Shown here: positions 1-12,500 of the stretch, piece by piece
Numbering within the stretch: position 1 is the first letter of the stretch
Layout: every line of letters starts with the position of its first letter
DNA from: Setaria digitata
Lineage: Eukaryota; Nematoda; Chromadorea; Rhabditida; Setariidae
Reading direction: 5' to 3'
Length of the DNA stretch: 44,474 bases
Assembly (NCBI GenBank): GCA_003640385.1
Contig: RCAB01000496.1
Span: forward strand, 1-44,474
Notes under the pieces: generated by a model
What the model was told of the DNA's origin: nothing
Databases searched by the model: none
Seen by the model: the letters and a program-made list of their open reading frames with translations, nothing else
Position numbers and translations under genes: made by a program

Positions 1-1
1 T

Positions 2-127
2 TCAGAATCACTTGCAATTCATGGTCCAGAATCACTCGCTATCCATGCTTCAGAATCACTTGCAATTCATGGTTCAAAATCATTTACAACGTCGTATAGC
101 GCCAGTTTCTGGCACATTTTTTCATGA
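2..127 (+). CDS. 3' end of an exon encoding an 8-residue tandem repeat (partial)
   Basis: The window opens inside three 24-bp units plus a degenerate fourth. All three forward frames are open because the unit is a multiple of three. The frame starting at base 2 reads SESLAIHG, PESLAIHA, SESLAIHG, then a diverged SKSFTTSY tail, and stops at TGA 125-127. I chose this frame because the differences between units there are mostly synonymous (CTT/CTC, GCA/GCT, ATT/ATC), whereas the frame reading QNHLQFMV would change residues at the same sites. The start lies outside the window. The last unit could also hold a splice donor near 90, so the stop may not be the true end. Function unknown; repeats of this kind are common in secreted or surface proteins, but that is only analogy. 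Confidence 0.5.
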   Translation, partial: SESLAIHGPESLAIHASESLAIHGSKSFTTSYSASFWHIFS

Positions 128-1127
128 TGACATTTTTATGTAACATACAGAACTTTCCATACAATAATTGTAAAATTCTTATTTCTTTTTACGATGCCAC
201 TGCAAATTCTAACCACAAAGTTTGATAAACAAGAAGAACTATTCAATACTGCAGTAATAACCAATGCAATAGCGATAAAGTAGGTTAGACATATGCGAAA
301 TACGTGACCTGTGTTATGGATATTATTTATTCATATTAAATTTATAAAAAAAAAAAAAAAACCTGAAATATTTTGTAGATTCTTATCTGATATCATTTAG
401 ACTCACTTCATGTCGACTAAGAAAACATTTATCATTTATACTAAATAATATAAAATGGCAAAAAAAAAAAAATAATTCTCGCAGTAAATCATTTATTTGT
501 GATGATGTAATTATATTCGTCGCCTTATTGAATTACTCTAGTCACATAATTAATAATAATAACAATAACGATCAAAATTTCATAATTATGACTAATAATA
601 AAGATGATAAAGCAGTAGCAATAGTAATGATAACAATAAGACAAGATGAAATAATTTCTGTTAATAAATTCGGGAATTGCTAATAAAATTTACGAAATTA
701 TTCTGAAAATTTTGCATTTAATCTTAAATAAATTTCAATTCCTAATCAGTAACAATATTGAAATAATAACGAATTAACCAGCTTAACTAGCAGATTTTTA
801 AGGCTAAGCTGTCGGGAATTCCGGAATGGTTCTTTCTTATTTTGAAGATGAAAAGCAAAATGAGCAATATTTTCAAGTTTTCAGAAATTTTAATCTTTGA
901 TTTCAATTCCTCAGGAAAGAGTCGAAGGATTTTTTTTTTTTTTTTTGTGAATATCTTTTGTATGACAATTAATTGTAAGTATGAATTAACCAAAAAAAAA
1001 AAGAAAAAATTGACAGAACATTAATATGATATTGCGATTTTTAATCTTTCATTACCAACTGTTTGTCGAGAACTTCTTTTCTATTTATATATATTTATAT
1101 ATTTATATTTTTTGTTCCATTTTCCGA

Positions 1128-1359
1128 TTTCTCAAATTATGAAATGAGAAAAAGGGTGAGGCAAGGAGAGAGAGAGAAAGAGCGAGAGAAATAGAAATTT
1201 TTCATTTATATTAATTTATAATTAGTAGCAAAGTTTCTAATTAGTTCAATTAAAGCCGTGAGAACATCAAATACTGCTCCAATATCATTATCAAATTATA
1301 TTTTGAATTTCTTAAATTTTGCAATAAGAAAAAGGGTGAGGCAGGGAGAGATAGAGAAA
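1128..1359. repeat. Imperfect 50-bp direct repeat, two copies 180 bp apart
   Basis: Copies at about 1128-1179 and 1308-1359 share the core GAAAAAGGGTGAGGC followed by a purine-rich GAGAGA tail, and both are preceded by a TTTCT(C/T)AAATT segment. The shared core is purine-rich in an otherwise A/T-dominated region, so the match is unlikely to be compositional. Confidence 0.7.
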
Positions 1360-2390
1360 TTGACTTTTCGAGATAAACATTTCGCATCATTGCTTTCTCT
1401 TTCCATCAATTATTAAAAATTGAAACTATTCTTTAAAAAAAAGAAAAAACTTAATACATTTTTAACATTTTAAGTTTTCAAGTTTTATTTGCAAGAAATG
1501 CTCATACCCTGAAATATTTAATAGAAAATGGGAATAAAAAAAAAAAAAAAAACGAAAAAATTATTGGTAACTGAAAATTGAAGCGATAAAATGAAATAAA
1601 CTTTTATTCGGATTCAATGTCCTTTCCACTGACCTAAATCTGCGTCCACTTCTCGAAATTCTTCTAATTGATTAAAAGTTTTTTTTTTTGCTTCTACTTA
1701 TTAGAATTGGCCTTAAAAATACGAATTCACTAACTATCAGTAGGAAGTATTCCTTTGATATAATTAAAAACTAATTCAACAAAGAAAATTAGTTCTTAAA
1801 TTAATATAATAGGAAAATTGTTGTAACATTTATGAAAATGAAAAAAAAAAAAAAAATCTTTATAACTTAAGAAAATAAGGAGAAATGTTTGTTACTTTAA
1901 AATATATTTTGATGAAATTGTATAAAAAGTTGAATTTGGTAGATATTTGTTTTGTCTTTTGATTTTGTTTTTTGTTTTTATTAGCTAAATTGTTATTTAA
2001 TTTTAATTAATGTTCATTGTATGAAATTAAACGATATATTTAAACATTTGAAGAAAATTCGTAAAAAAAAAAAAGAACGAAAGAGAATAGAAAAAAAAAA
2101 AGGAATGGATAAATATTCAATAATAATAGTGATTTAAAATATAATAACAGCAATTAATACACGAGGAATAGAATCGAAATAAGAAGAAGAAAAGATAATT
2201 AGTACGAAAAATTAAAAGAAAAGGAAAACATAAAGATTTTATAGTATTGTAATTTGACATAATTAGAATTCGTGATTTTTTTTTTTCTTTTTTAATGCAA
2301 ACAAATAAAAGGCGTAATTCAACAATAGAAGAACAATACACAAAAATTCTTAAATTCTTACTGACACAGAATGCAAGTAATGATTAAATT

Positions 2391-2450
2391 TTATATATAT
2401 ATATATATAAAATATATACATATATATATAAAATATATATATATATATAA
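2391..2450. repeat. (TA)n microsatellite
   Basis: About 60 bp of nearly uninterrupted alternating TA, broken by short AAAATATATACA segments. Confidence 0.9.
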
Positions 2451-2902
2451 ATGGTTTATCATTTGCAAATGAGAATTTCCATTTTTGATTTAATAATTAA
2501 TATTATTACTACTTAAATGAAATTTAAAAAATGAAAAAAATAAATAAATAAAATAAATGAAACAATATTTCATTCTACATTAACAGCAAATCTATCATTC
2601 ACTCTATTGGACTGTTAGAGCAAATTAACGTGACTAGCGTATTTTACGTAAAACAAAACACATGTAATGAGCATTATCAACAGCAACCGTAAACTTGGAA
2701 GATTGCAAAAAAATCAACTCAATAATGATAAGATAATGATATAATTTAGAAATGCATCAGATAACAAATGAGAATGTTACCGCTTTTTCAATCAGTCTAA
2801 ATTCATGTGTCACGTTTTCCGAGAATTCCAAAAATGCTTCAAGTGAAACGAATTAAAATTGCACTTAGTTACAGTACAATGAGCATTCGTTATTGTCAGT
2901 TG

Positions 2903-2935
<33 letters not shown>

Positions 2936-4825
2936 AATAAAAATGATAGTTAAAAAAAAATTATGAAATATTTTTACAAGAACATGTTTCTTCATCGATT
3001 TATATCAAATGACAGTAACAATAGCTCCGTCAAGTAAAAAAGTCAGCAACAATCACGTTAAAATGACAATAATCATTGAATTCATTCCTATTTAGTATAA
3101 AAACAAAAAAAAAATTTAAATTTAGTTTTGAACTCATCCTGCCAAATAATAAAAATTCCTCATACTAGATAGATATTATCAGTGTTTTATTTATTATTTA
3201 TTGCTCAGATCCAATGATCCAATTTCTTGTTGGATGAAGAAAAAATAAAAATTATTAAGTGGATTTTTTTCTTTTTTTTAATGAGCAATTAATCTATCTA
3301 CTTCTTAGAGATAACATTAATCGTAAAATTTTGCCTTAATTTTTAAAAAGTTTCATTACTTGTATTTGATCAGTACAAATAATACACAACATTTCAATAA
3401 AATATTAATAAGACCTTCTGCATTAGTGCTTACATTTCAATCACATGCGTCATCTTACTGTTGTATTTACCACAGATTTTTTTTTTTTTTTTCGAATGGA
3501 AATTGATTATATTAATTGCATATTAATACCAAATTGGTATGACAAACAACAAAGTATATTCTCGAAAGTATTTATTTGCTAATATGATTAAATTTAATTG
3601 CTATGATAAATTCAGTCACACTGAATTACTCGAAACACGGACCCTTCTTTTTTCTAATTCTTTAATTTGAATTTAAAAAGAGTTTCATGAATTCACAGTT
3701 TAGCAAAAAGAAGAATAACCGATTTTAGACATATCCAACATACACACCGACATTGCAGATGCCGTATCAAATTAACTGAAATCTGTATTGACTAAGTGCT
3801 TCACTTCAATACTCTCACTTATTTTGCCTCATTCCTCTCTAGTTTAACCCAGTTTATTTTTGTATTTAGATATCTAATTCTCTTAAAATGATTCGCTTTT
3901 CAAACTAAACTTCATTTAACAAATTCCAGTAGTTTTATAATGTTTCACTATGAACAGGGAAGTAACATATACTTGGTGCATTTTAAGGAACTATAACTAA
4001 TTTCCCCGAAAAATATCAATACTAATCATTTATGTATTTCAGAAAGTGGATATAAAATAAGCCGAATTAAAAAATGGAGCATAACAAGAAGACCTAAATC
4101 TTGTTTTATCCTTCAACTTCTAAGTGAAAGGCAAATTATTATCGAAACATGCAAAACAAATTGTTTTACAGGAGAATATTCAGCTCAACAATAATAATCT
4201 GGAAACATCATGAGTTTATGAAGGCTGGAAAAACACTCCCGAATATGGCGTAAGATTTTATCTCAGTTTTCAAAATCATGTAAAATAAGAAGACACCACA
4301 GAAGGCAGAACAGATATAATAAAACGAAAGGCAAGTAAAAGAGATCCGTATTATAAAACACAGATTTGAAGAGACATCATATATAGCTTGAAAAAACAAC
4401 AATACATAATCTCATGATTTTCAAGTGTTGATTACTACTGAAAGAGTTACAGCAGAATGATAAAATTCTAATGCAACAAAAGCAATCACAAGGAATAATT
4501 AGCCAATACTAACAGATTAATTAGTTTGCAACAATAATAATGAAGTACAGAATAATAAAATTTCAACTGAACAGCTCAAACAAAAATTGACATTGCCATT
4601 TAAAGTCATCTACTTCCACATTAATTAGTAAGATCTACGCACAGCACTGGCAAATTCTTTTCGACAAATGGATGAAATAAGCAATATTTTTAAAATGATA
4701 GATTATCAAATATAAAAAATTTTCCCACGATAAATACTAAAAATGGAGTTTTCTTTATAACTAGTACTTTTTGAAATATCACATAGAAGTTTGATATCTT
4801 AGGTGCATGTCTAATTAATATATAG

Positions 4826-7279
4826 CTAAAGATGGCTAAAATCACGAGGCCCAAGAACGTTACGGGATGTTCCTTTAAGCGTTGACTCATCATCCGTTTT
4901 CATGAGTGTTAGTGTATTAGTTTGTGTATCGATATCAAGATGACCAAGAAGGGAAGCTGCAGCATCTGGTTCAACCTGACGTTGAATGAAAATATCACCA
5001 TATATAATATTAACAAACGCTTACACAAAACGCCACTGCAAGTATCCTAGTATAATACAATATCATGTTTTTCAATTTCAAGTTCTACTATTAAAACAAA
5101 TATTGTATAACCTTGATTTCATCCAAAGATGTCTTGTTTTCATCTGATACAAAAGACGATTGGAGTGAAGAACTATCTTCACTCTCCGAAATCTCATCAG
5201 TAGTAGATTCGTTCAAACTCAAGCAGCTTCCACTTGGTTCCTCATTCGCCCATTCATATAATTGCCGCTTCCACAGACGCATCTATGAAATAAAAGATAA
5301 CAGAAAAGCATGTGTTTTGTTGATTAGGATGTGTTATAAGTTAGAACGAATTTTATCCATACGGAGAAAATAACTAGATTAAAAGCACAAGACAATGTGA
5401 CACCTGCTTATCCCATGATCTGCGTGAGTATTGGATATATTTATTAGGAGTTTTTGGCATATTTCTCTTTCGAGTATGTCGTGGTACTTTTGCAAGATAG
5501 GCTGCGTACACTGGTTTTTCTTTGGCTTTCTCAATTTCCTTAACAGAATGAAAATTAGAATCTAGCTGAATGGCACGCCAGAAAAATTGAAGTCCGCCAT
5601 ATCTATTCAATAGTTAGAAATAACAAAATACAGCAAATATTCAAAAAATAATCACTAAAAATCACCTTTGTCCGCCTCAGAAGGGTAGCTTCGTCTTTAC
5701 ACCAGCCGAGCTTCGGTTCTGGCCAACCTTTTTTAATGCGTAAGGTCGAAACAATACTACTCGAGTCTCCAGAAGAGCTGCAAATAATATATTATCAAAA
5801 GCTTTATTAATAATACTATTCTCATCTATTCACTCGCTGCAAAGAAAAAGTAATAATTAAGGACTTTTTGAAATAGAAAAGAAATAAAAACTGATAATCT
5901 TTAACAAACCCTTCTCTACTGAGGTTCTTAGCATCACTGGAAGGTAAATCTTTGGTACAAAGTTTCGAACTGCTAGCTTCAGAAACAGTCCTTTCCTTCT
6001 TTGTACTTCTCCTTCTTCTTTTCCGCCACTTTGAGGATGTTGGACCTTCCTCATCATCATCAGTGCTTGTCATAGACAATGGATGAACACTTTGATCTTT
6101 CTCGTGCATAAAACCGTGACGAAACTATAAACACAGAGATCATCTCAAAAACAAAATACAAATTAGCATTTATTGGAAATGTTTTCTCCCTTCTACAACG
6201 AGAAAGTAATTTAGCACAATGTGAATTAATTTCATAAATACCGATTTTCTGGAACTTTCCCTGTCGGGTCTCAATCCCTGACCAGCCAGTGCTTCTGTAA
6301 GTTCTAAACTATGCCTGTACCTGAAACCGTGAAAAGTTAAAAAAAAAACTAGTGAAAACCAGACATACCATCACTTCGTCAGACTGTAACGAACCTGAGC
6401 AGGAGCGAAAAAAAAGACAGCAGCGCTAAAGCACATGAAATCACAACAAGAAATTCCACTGCTCACTTCAGAACCTCCTGAATCTTCAATCTCATATTAA
6501 ACTTTAGTATTGCTAGAAATCAGTTGCGAATACGTTTCCTCTTTGATCCTTTTTACAGTCCAACATCTTTCTTTTTCACAAGAGTTCTGCACCTTTACCT
6601 AGATCTTCTTCCTCGTTTTCGCCCTGATGTACCAGTGTCCGATTGCTTCATGGCTGACTGCCTAGAGACTGAGGACAAATTTGAATGTTCCGTGTCTGAA
6701 CTTATAGTGATACATTCACTTGTCACTGAATATGATTTCTGTGTTGTAGATTCTTCGCCCTTATCAGATACTGAGGCAGTTTTCGATTTTGCCAGTTCCT
6801 GCTCCGTCAGATCAGCCCATGAGATATTCCGCATATCTTCGTAACCTTGCTGCTCCATAAGTGCTTGTAGCTGCAAAAATGGCACTTTTTTAATGAAAGA
6901 AAATCCTTTCAAATGAGACAAAACTTCCACTCACAAAAATATGAGATTCAAAAGTGTGGCTGCATTCACTGTTTGTCTCTTTTCGCACTTTCGTTATCAA
7001 CTATCGTTTACAGCCATCATCTGTACAGCTTATCAGTTCAGTCTTACAAATCGGAAAATAACAATTAGAGTGTAGGAAGGCGCTTAGAAACAAAAGAAAA
7101 CAAAATAAACTAACACTTTTCGAAAATTTCCTAGTGCTACCCTGTGTCTTCGTTGAATCATCCGGATTATCAGTTGTAGTTTCTTGCTGGACTGGTTGAC
7201 CTGCGACGACCTCTGAACTTGGAGTGCCCTCTTCGATGTCATCCATTGGTATCTGAGACTCCTCATCTTCCGGGTTCAT
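4826..7279 (-). CDS. cdl-1: Histone RNA hairpin-binding protein (SLBP / CDL-1 type)
   Basis: Eight exons, join of complement 7279-7115, 6870-6599, 6320-6242, 6124-5910, 5777-5666, 5538-5404, 5282-5112, 4975-4826; all phases agree and give 432 aa. SLBP binds the 3' stem-loop of replication-dependent histone mRNAs and drives their processing and translation. The RNA-binding domain spans about residues 272-345: DEATLLRRTK, then EIEKAKEKPVYAAYLAKVPR, then KTPNKYIQYSRRSWDKQ, then LWKRQLYEW. The TPNK phospho-threonine motif (311-314) and SRRSWD are intact. The N-terminus is acidic and Ser/Thr-rich, followed by basic clusters (GRKRGRR, RKRRRR) that look like nuclear localisation signals; the C-terminal tail is acidic. 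Start: first ATG after a likely trans-splice AG at about 7289. The intron between 5666 and 5538 closes only at a TTAAG acceptor: the nearby TAG acceptor (about 5591) has the wrong phase and would break the RNA-binding domain. Family identity is near certain. Confidence 0.93.
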
Positions 7280-7474
7280 TTCCAACAAGTTCTAGTCGTT
7301 TTGAAAAGGAAATCTGAATTGAAATTTGAAGTGAAATGAAAAAGACAATCAGAGAGACTATGTAATAAATCGATAAACGACCCATCATGCCTCTCATCTG
7401 TTGTCAGTTAATTTCTGCTGGTTAAAATGCATTTTAACCCGCAAACAGTGACTGACATCTGTAACGATGAACAG

Positions 7475-7732
7475 AGGTCACCGGAGGAGAGGTCAGGCTA
7501 TGCAAAGGTCAAGCTAGAGAGATAAATCACCTCAAGTAAGAAAGTCAAATGTGTTGATGTGTCAGCATTCACCTTCCTTTGTAATACTATAGGGACGCGC
7601 GCGCGGCAAATAAAATTTTAAATGTTGTGTGAAAAGAGAAGATACCGAATTTCTAGCGGAGAAGATTTTGTTTCAGTTCGAGAGGGGACCAGAGGTAAGT
7701 GAAGGTCAGGACCTGCGGAAAGTGGAAGAGGT
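7475..7732. promoter_or_regulatory. Cluster of AGGTCA half-sites upstream of SLBP
   Basis: AGGTCA occurs at 7475-7480, 7490-7495, 7506-7511 and 7703-7708, with AGGTCG at about 7729. The 7703 copy is part of AGGTCAGGACCT, an inverted pair of AGGTC words with a 2-bp spacer. AGGTCA is the canonical nuclear hormone receptor half-site. The cluster lies 200-450 bp upstream of the SLBP start codon. Binding is inferred from the words alone. Confidence 0.4.
7596..7607. other. CG alternating tract (Z-DNA-prone)
   Basis: CGCGCGCGCGGC is the only pure CG alternation I see in this AT-rich window. It lies about 320 bp upstream of the SLBP start codon. Alternating CG is the classic Z-DNA-forming sequence; a promoter role is inference. 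Confidence 0.5.
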
Positions 7733-9573
7733 CGAGCTAGGAATATTCTATGGGAGATGAAGATCAGATTGAAGATGCCTATGAGAGGTGAAGGTAGTTT
7801 ACTTCCAGAATATCATTGATTAAATAGATAAAATTCAAGTAATTTCGTAAATTAAGTAGCAAATTAATCAGTTGAACAGAAAATGCTTATCTCTTTCTCG
7901 AATTGATCATTATTGCCATATTCGTTCACTTCCTTCTAGAAACTTTCCCGAATAAAAAGATACTTATATTTCTCGAAATTACTTCATTTCTTAATTTAAT
8001 TCAATAGCTAAACTGTTGAATCGGAATTAATTAGCATTAATTAGCATAATTGATCCCAATTCAATTGTTCATATAGATATTCCATTCATTACATCTTGTT
8101 CATTCCTTCCATGTTAAGTACATTATCAATTTTCCTCTACTTCTTAATTTTTTCTTTTTTTTTTAAGTTAATCTGTTTTATTACTTTTTTTTTTTTGTTA
8201 TTATTAGTTTTTCCTGAATAAATGAATGCATTTTTCTCTCTTCAAGTCTAACATTATCAGATTCTTTTTTTTTTTTTTTTGAACGAACAATTTGCTCTCT
8301 TTATAAATGTTATTTCATTCTCGTATTTGCATTATTCATTCTCAACTTTTATATCTATGACATAATATTCTGATCTATTTCAAATTATCAAACTCCATCA
8401 TTATCCTTCTAAGCTTTTCAGTAATTCGTCGCAATTAAGTAGATGTATCCTAGAGGGCGATATTCGGTCTTAGCTATTTATCGGAATTCTGAAAAGATGG
8501 TATAAATTGAGCAATTACTTGTTTTATCATCTTTTTACCGTCCACTTAATTTATATATCCGTTTTCGTTTCAGTCTGAGTATGATGATGCATTATTGATT
8601 CTATGCTTCATGTTCATTTAACATTTTTCAACTTTTTGACTTACATCAAATGACATTTCTCGACTTTTTCACTTACATCAAATGACAACTTTTATTTGCC
8701 AAAAATAAATTAATATTGATATTGAAAATTTGGAAAATTTCGAAGTTTTTATTACGTAATTTCAAGAATCGATAAAGTCCGCATCAAAGATTTGTTTCTA
8801 GAAAAAAATTTTTTTTTTTTCTAATAAAAGGTATATTTTATTGCTTTTTTTTTTTCTCACTTCTAATCTATGACTCAATCCTGAACATATCTTGTTATGT
8901 TAAAGGAACAAATTATTTAAGCTTTTCAAAATTAATTATACAAATTTGTCTTTGAAAATTAACTAAAGGTGATCGTTATCCAACTGAGGTCAGTTCTGAT
9001 ATTTTACGGTGTATATAAACTTATAATGAGCAAGAAAAGTTTGAGAACTCATTAATGGACCTGTGGCTCGGAATCATTAAGCTGGTCTGATATTTTTCTA
9101 GCAAAGACAGAAATGAACCTGTAATGATGCAAGAAAGACAAGCCAAAAATGCTGAAAAGTGGAAGAAAAATATATATATTTAGTAAAATTCTTCATTTCT
9201 TTTATCTTTTAATGTATTTTTTTCTTAATTTTTTAAATTCTTTTCCTTTCAATGCCTTAAATTTATCTTTGCTATGAGATTTGTTAATTTTTTTTTTCCA
9301 TGCATATTAAATTCTGTTAATTATTTCTTTGTACATATCAGCTTAATTTCCTTTAGCATGAATTCTTGATTTTCTTTGCAAATCTAAAATTGAATTAGTA
9401 AATGTATCACATCACAGTGATTTGTAATTCATATTATCATACCAATTTGCAGTTCATATGAAAATTTTATCAGCGACATTAACATTTCAGTTTCGTACTT
9501 GTACTTGTTTTTTTCCTTAATGTTACATGGTAGTAATTGGGCATTATTATCCTCTGTAATAATCATTGATATT

Positions 9574-12500
9574 TTAGGTTATCACTATGGCTTTGTGCAG
9601 GCATTTTCTTGTACTTTTATCAATAAGGCCTGGCCATAAATATTGTTGAATTATACTGCTTCGAATATTAGATGAACTAATGTATCGTTCATGTTTGTTA
9701 GCATCAAATTGGCTGCTTTCATATTCAATACAAATTCTATAAAAAAGAAAAAATCTGATTTTTAGTTTTTTTTTTCTTTTCCATTTTTTTCTGTTCCTAA
9801 ATTATTTGACATATTCAAACAGTTATATTAAACCTAATATATTTCAGTATCTCTGTTAAATCAATAATTCATTGATGAATCTTTAAAGAAAATTAGATAA
9901 AACATGAATTGCTTTATTTAGCATTTACTTAGCTTCTATCTTCGAAAAAAAAAAAATGCTAGTTATCTTAGCTAGAGCAACTTTTCATGATAAAATTTCA
10001 TTGCTAAAATGATCAAAATTATAATTTTCTAGATAAGAAAAATTTGTTTTTTACATTCATTTTACGAATAATTCAAATAATGCTGAAATATTTGATAAAA
10101 TTTGATGAAGATAAAAAATATAATGCTTTTTCAACGAAATTGCAGCAGTAAAAGAATTGAATGAAATTCAATACCTGGGCGGTTTTCCGTTTATTCCAGT
10201 GACGAGATTCCACGCTATTATTATGCAATCGAAAATAAATTTATTAAAAATGCTGAAAGTCCGCAAAGATGGAAAATTGTACAATGTATTCCATATTTGT
10301 GATGTTAGCTCCTGAGAAAAAAAAAAATAAATTTTGCTATATTTTGTTAGTTAGATATCTGATAGACAACTGATAACAGTGATAATATTTAAATAGGTCT
10401 ATGAATGAATCTTAATTTCATTCAATAAATTGCCATTAATTTGATCGCTTTCAGATACCAATATACAAAAGATGCAGCATAAATTATTATAAGCTTAAAT
10501 TTGTTATTAATTTTAATAACTTCTATTAAAATATGTAGCAAATATTATTTGAAATTTCATATCTTAATATTAGATATTCCATATTCGCCTAATGCTTTTC
10601 GACTTATATAACGGTAAATAGCATTGTTGAGATTCTCATTATCCTCATTCTCGAATGGCTGATCATCGAGAATTTCAAAAATCATTTCACGTCTTCGTTC
10701 TACTTTTTCTTCCACTGAGCAATATGATATCTACAAATATTCATGATTGTGATTTGTCAGAATTGGAAATAGTTATATAAAAAAAATCATTCAATGCTTG
10801 ATAAAGCAAACTGAAAATAATTTTTTGCAACATATTTGAAGTATTAATAACTGCAATCTTGTAAAAGTGAAATTAAATTTTTTTTTTACGAAATTTGAAA
10901 ATGCCTTACTACAATGATTGACATAATAATTTGATGTTGCAATTGTGTATGACCATGAAATTCTGGTATTTCTTTCAGGATTTTTAGAATTTCCATTCCA
11001 TCTTCGTCATATAATTTTGCAAATTTCTCAATCAATTTTGATATTTCCTTATATATACTGTTACTGTTAATTTTCCCTTTGTTCATCGGATTATTAAATG
11101 AGTTTTCCTGTTCAAGAAATCTAAAATTTAATTAATTTAATCATATATATTTTACAGTCATTAGAGTAAATTTAGCAAAACACTAACTTATCAGTCGTTT
11201 GAACTTTCTCCTCCTTCTTAATCATTGATTGAATTTGTCTTTGAGCCTTAAACATATCTTTATACAATCGCTTTATCTGTAGGCAGTTTCAGTGATTGTG
11301 GTCAATGATAATGATAAGTGAGCGTTCATTTTTAGCATGAAATATCATATAATAAAGCATATGGGCTTATACGCTTTATTTAATAGGTTAGATTGTCTGA
11401 ACATGACAAGTAATTTCACGCAGTGATAAGAATTGGAAAGTACGTACTGATAAAAGATAAGAGGGCAGTATATAATTGCTATATATACATAGGAATCATT
11501 GCAGCATTCATTTAAATTTGTAGAATTTCCCCTTCCGAATGTGGAATTAAAGGTTAGAATAAATTCTTCTAATAAAATCACTTAAATTAAACCATTTAAT
11601 TAAATCATTATCACTTAACCTTAAATAAAAGGTATTTTACTACCTTAAATTTCAGTCTTTCGATTTCATCCTGATTGTTATCAGCATTAACCTGTGAATG
11701 ATCATCAGTTGATATCTGGTAATAGTGTTGTGACTGCATAATGAAATCTGCAATATTACAAATAGAAAACAAAAAAAAAAAATTAGAAGTTTCATTGATT
11801 ATTTTACATTTGTTATTTTATACGACTGTTGTGTTGACGAGTTTTTTTGATAAAATGATTATGATAAACTTGCTGCTATTCACTGTCCTTTTCTTTTATT
11901 ATTAATAAAAATATTAAATATTTTCTTATTTGATCAGTCATTAATAAAAATATTGTAAGTATTTTTTTGGAATTTTGCTTTAGATTTGATTATTAATTAA
12001 TTGCCAATAAAGGTGTAACATAATTTCAAAAAAAAAAAAATTAAAAAATTATCAGCATAATACAATGGAAGGTATTGACAATTCTCGAATTTCTTCGAAA
12101 TCCTATTTATATCTTTATCATCTTTACTTTTTGACTTCTCACCTTTCACTGTTATCACTGTTAAGAGTGGATGGGTATTGAATCTCTTTGAAATATTCTG
12201 TTGTACGATAATATAATGAAATTTAATTATAAAATGAACTACCTTTTCAAAACTATTTTGGTAGAAGTCTTGTCTTATCACTCATGAAATAATTATAACT
12301 TATTGTAATTAAAATAGCTTAAAAAAGAAAAGTTAAAACTGATAAAAATTGTCGATGAAATGTGCATACATACATAAATGAAATTAAATGCTTTTTAAAA
12401 ATAAAATTAGATATATTCCTTAGAAAGTGTCATTTTCTTCAGTGATGATTTTGGATAAAAAAGATAATTATAAATTTAATTTGTCATATAGCTCGAGCTT

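Larger units (their letters stand above)
128..4825. other. AT-rich intergenic region
   Basis: I found no exon with supporting splice sites here. The stretch holds poly-A/T runs, an alternating TA tract at about 2391-2450 and a dispersed 50-bp repeat pair at about 1.1-1.36 kb. The open frames present are short, hydrophobic or homopolymer-driven. The right part (about 4.0-4.8 kb) is the downstream flank of the minus-strand SLBP gene. Confidence 0.6.
7280..9573. other. Intergenic region upstream of SLBP and downstream of the MIEAP-like gene
   Basis: About 2.3 kb without a supportable exon. The SLBP-proximal 500 bp is clearly less AT-rich and contains repeated AGGTCA words and a CGCGCGCGCGG tract. 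From about 7.8 kb the sequence is AT-rich with poly-T runs and short hydrophobic frames only. Confidence 0.6.

Noticed and set aside
4208..4402. Minus-strand hydrophobic frame with scattered Cys
   Set aside because: No supporting acceptor, donor or family resemblance; consistent with T-rich DNA read as Phe/Ile/Leu.
5404..5610. Longer SLBP exon beginning at the TAG acceptor near 5591
   Set aside because: Its phase does not match the upstream exon and it would insert about 21 residues into the conserved RNA-binding domain.
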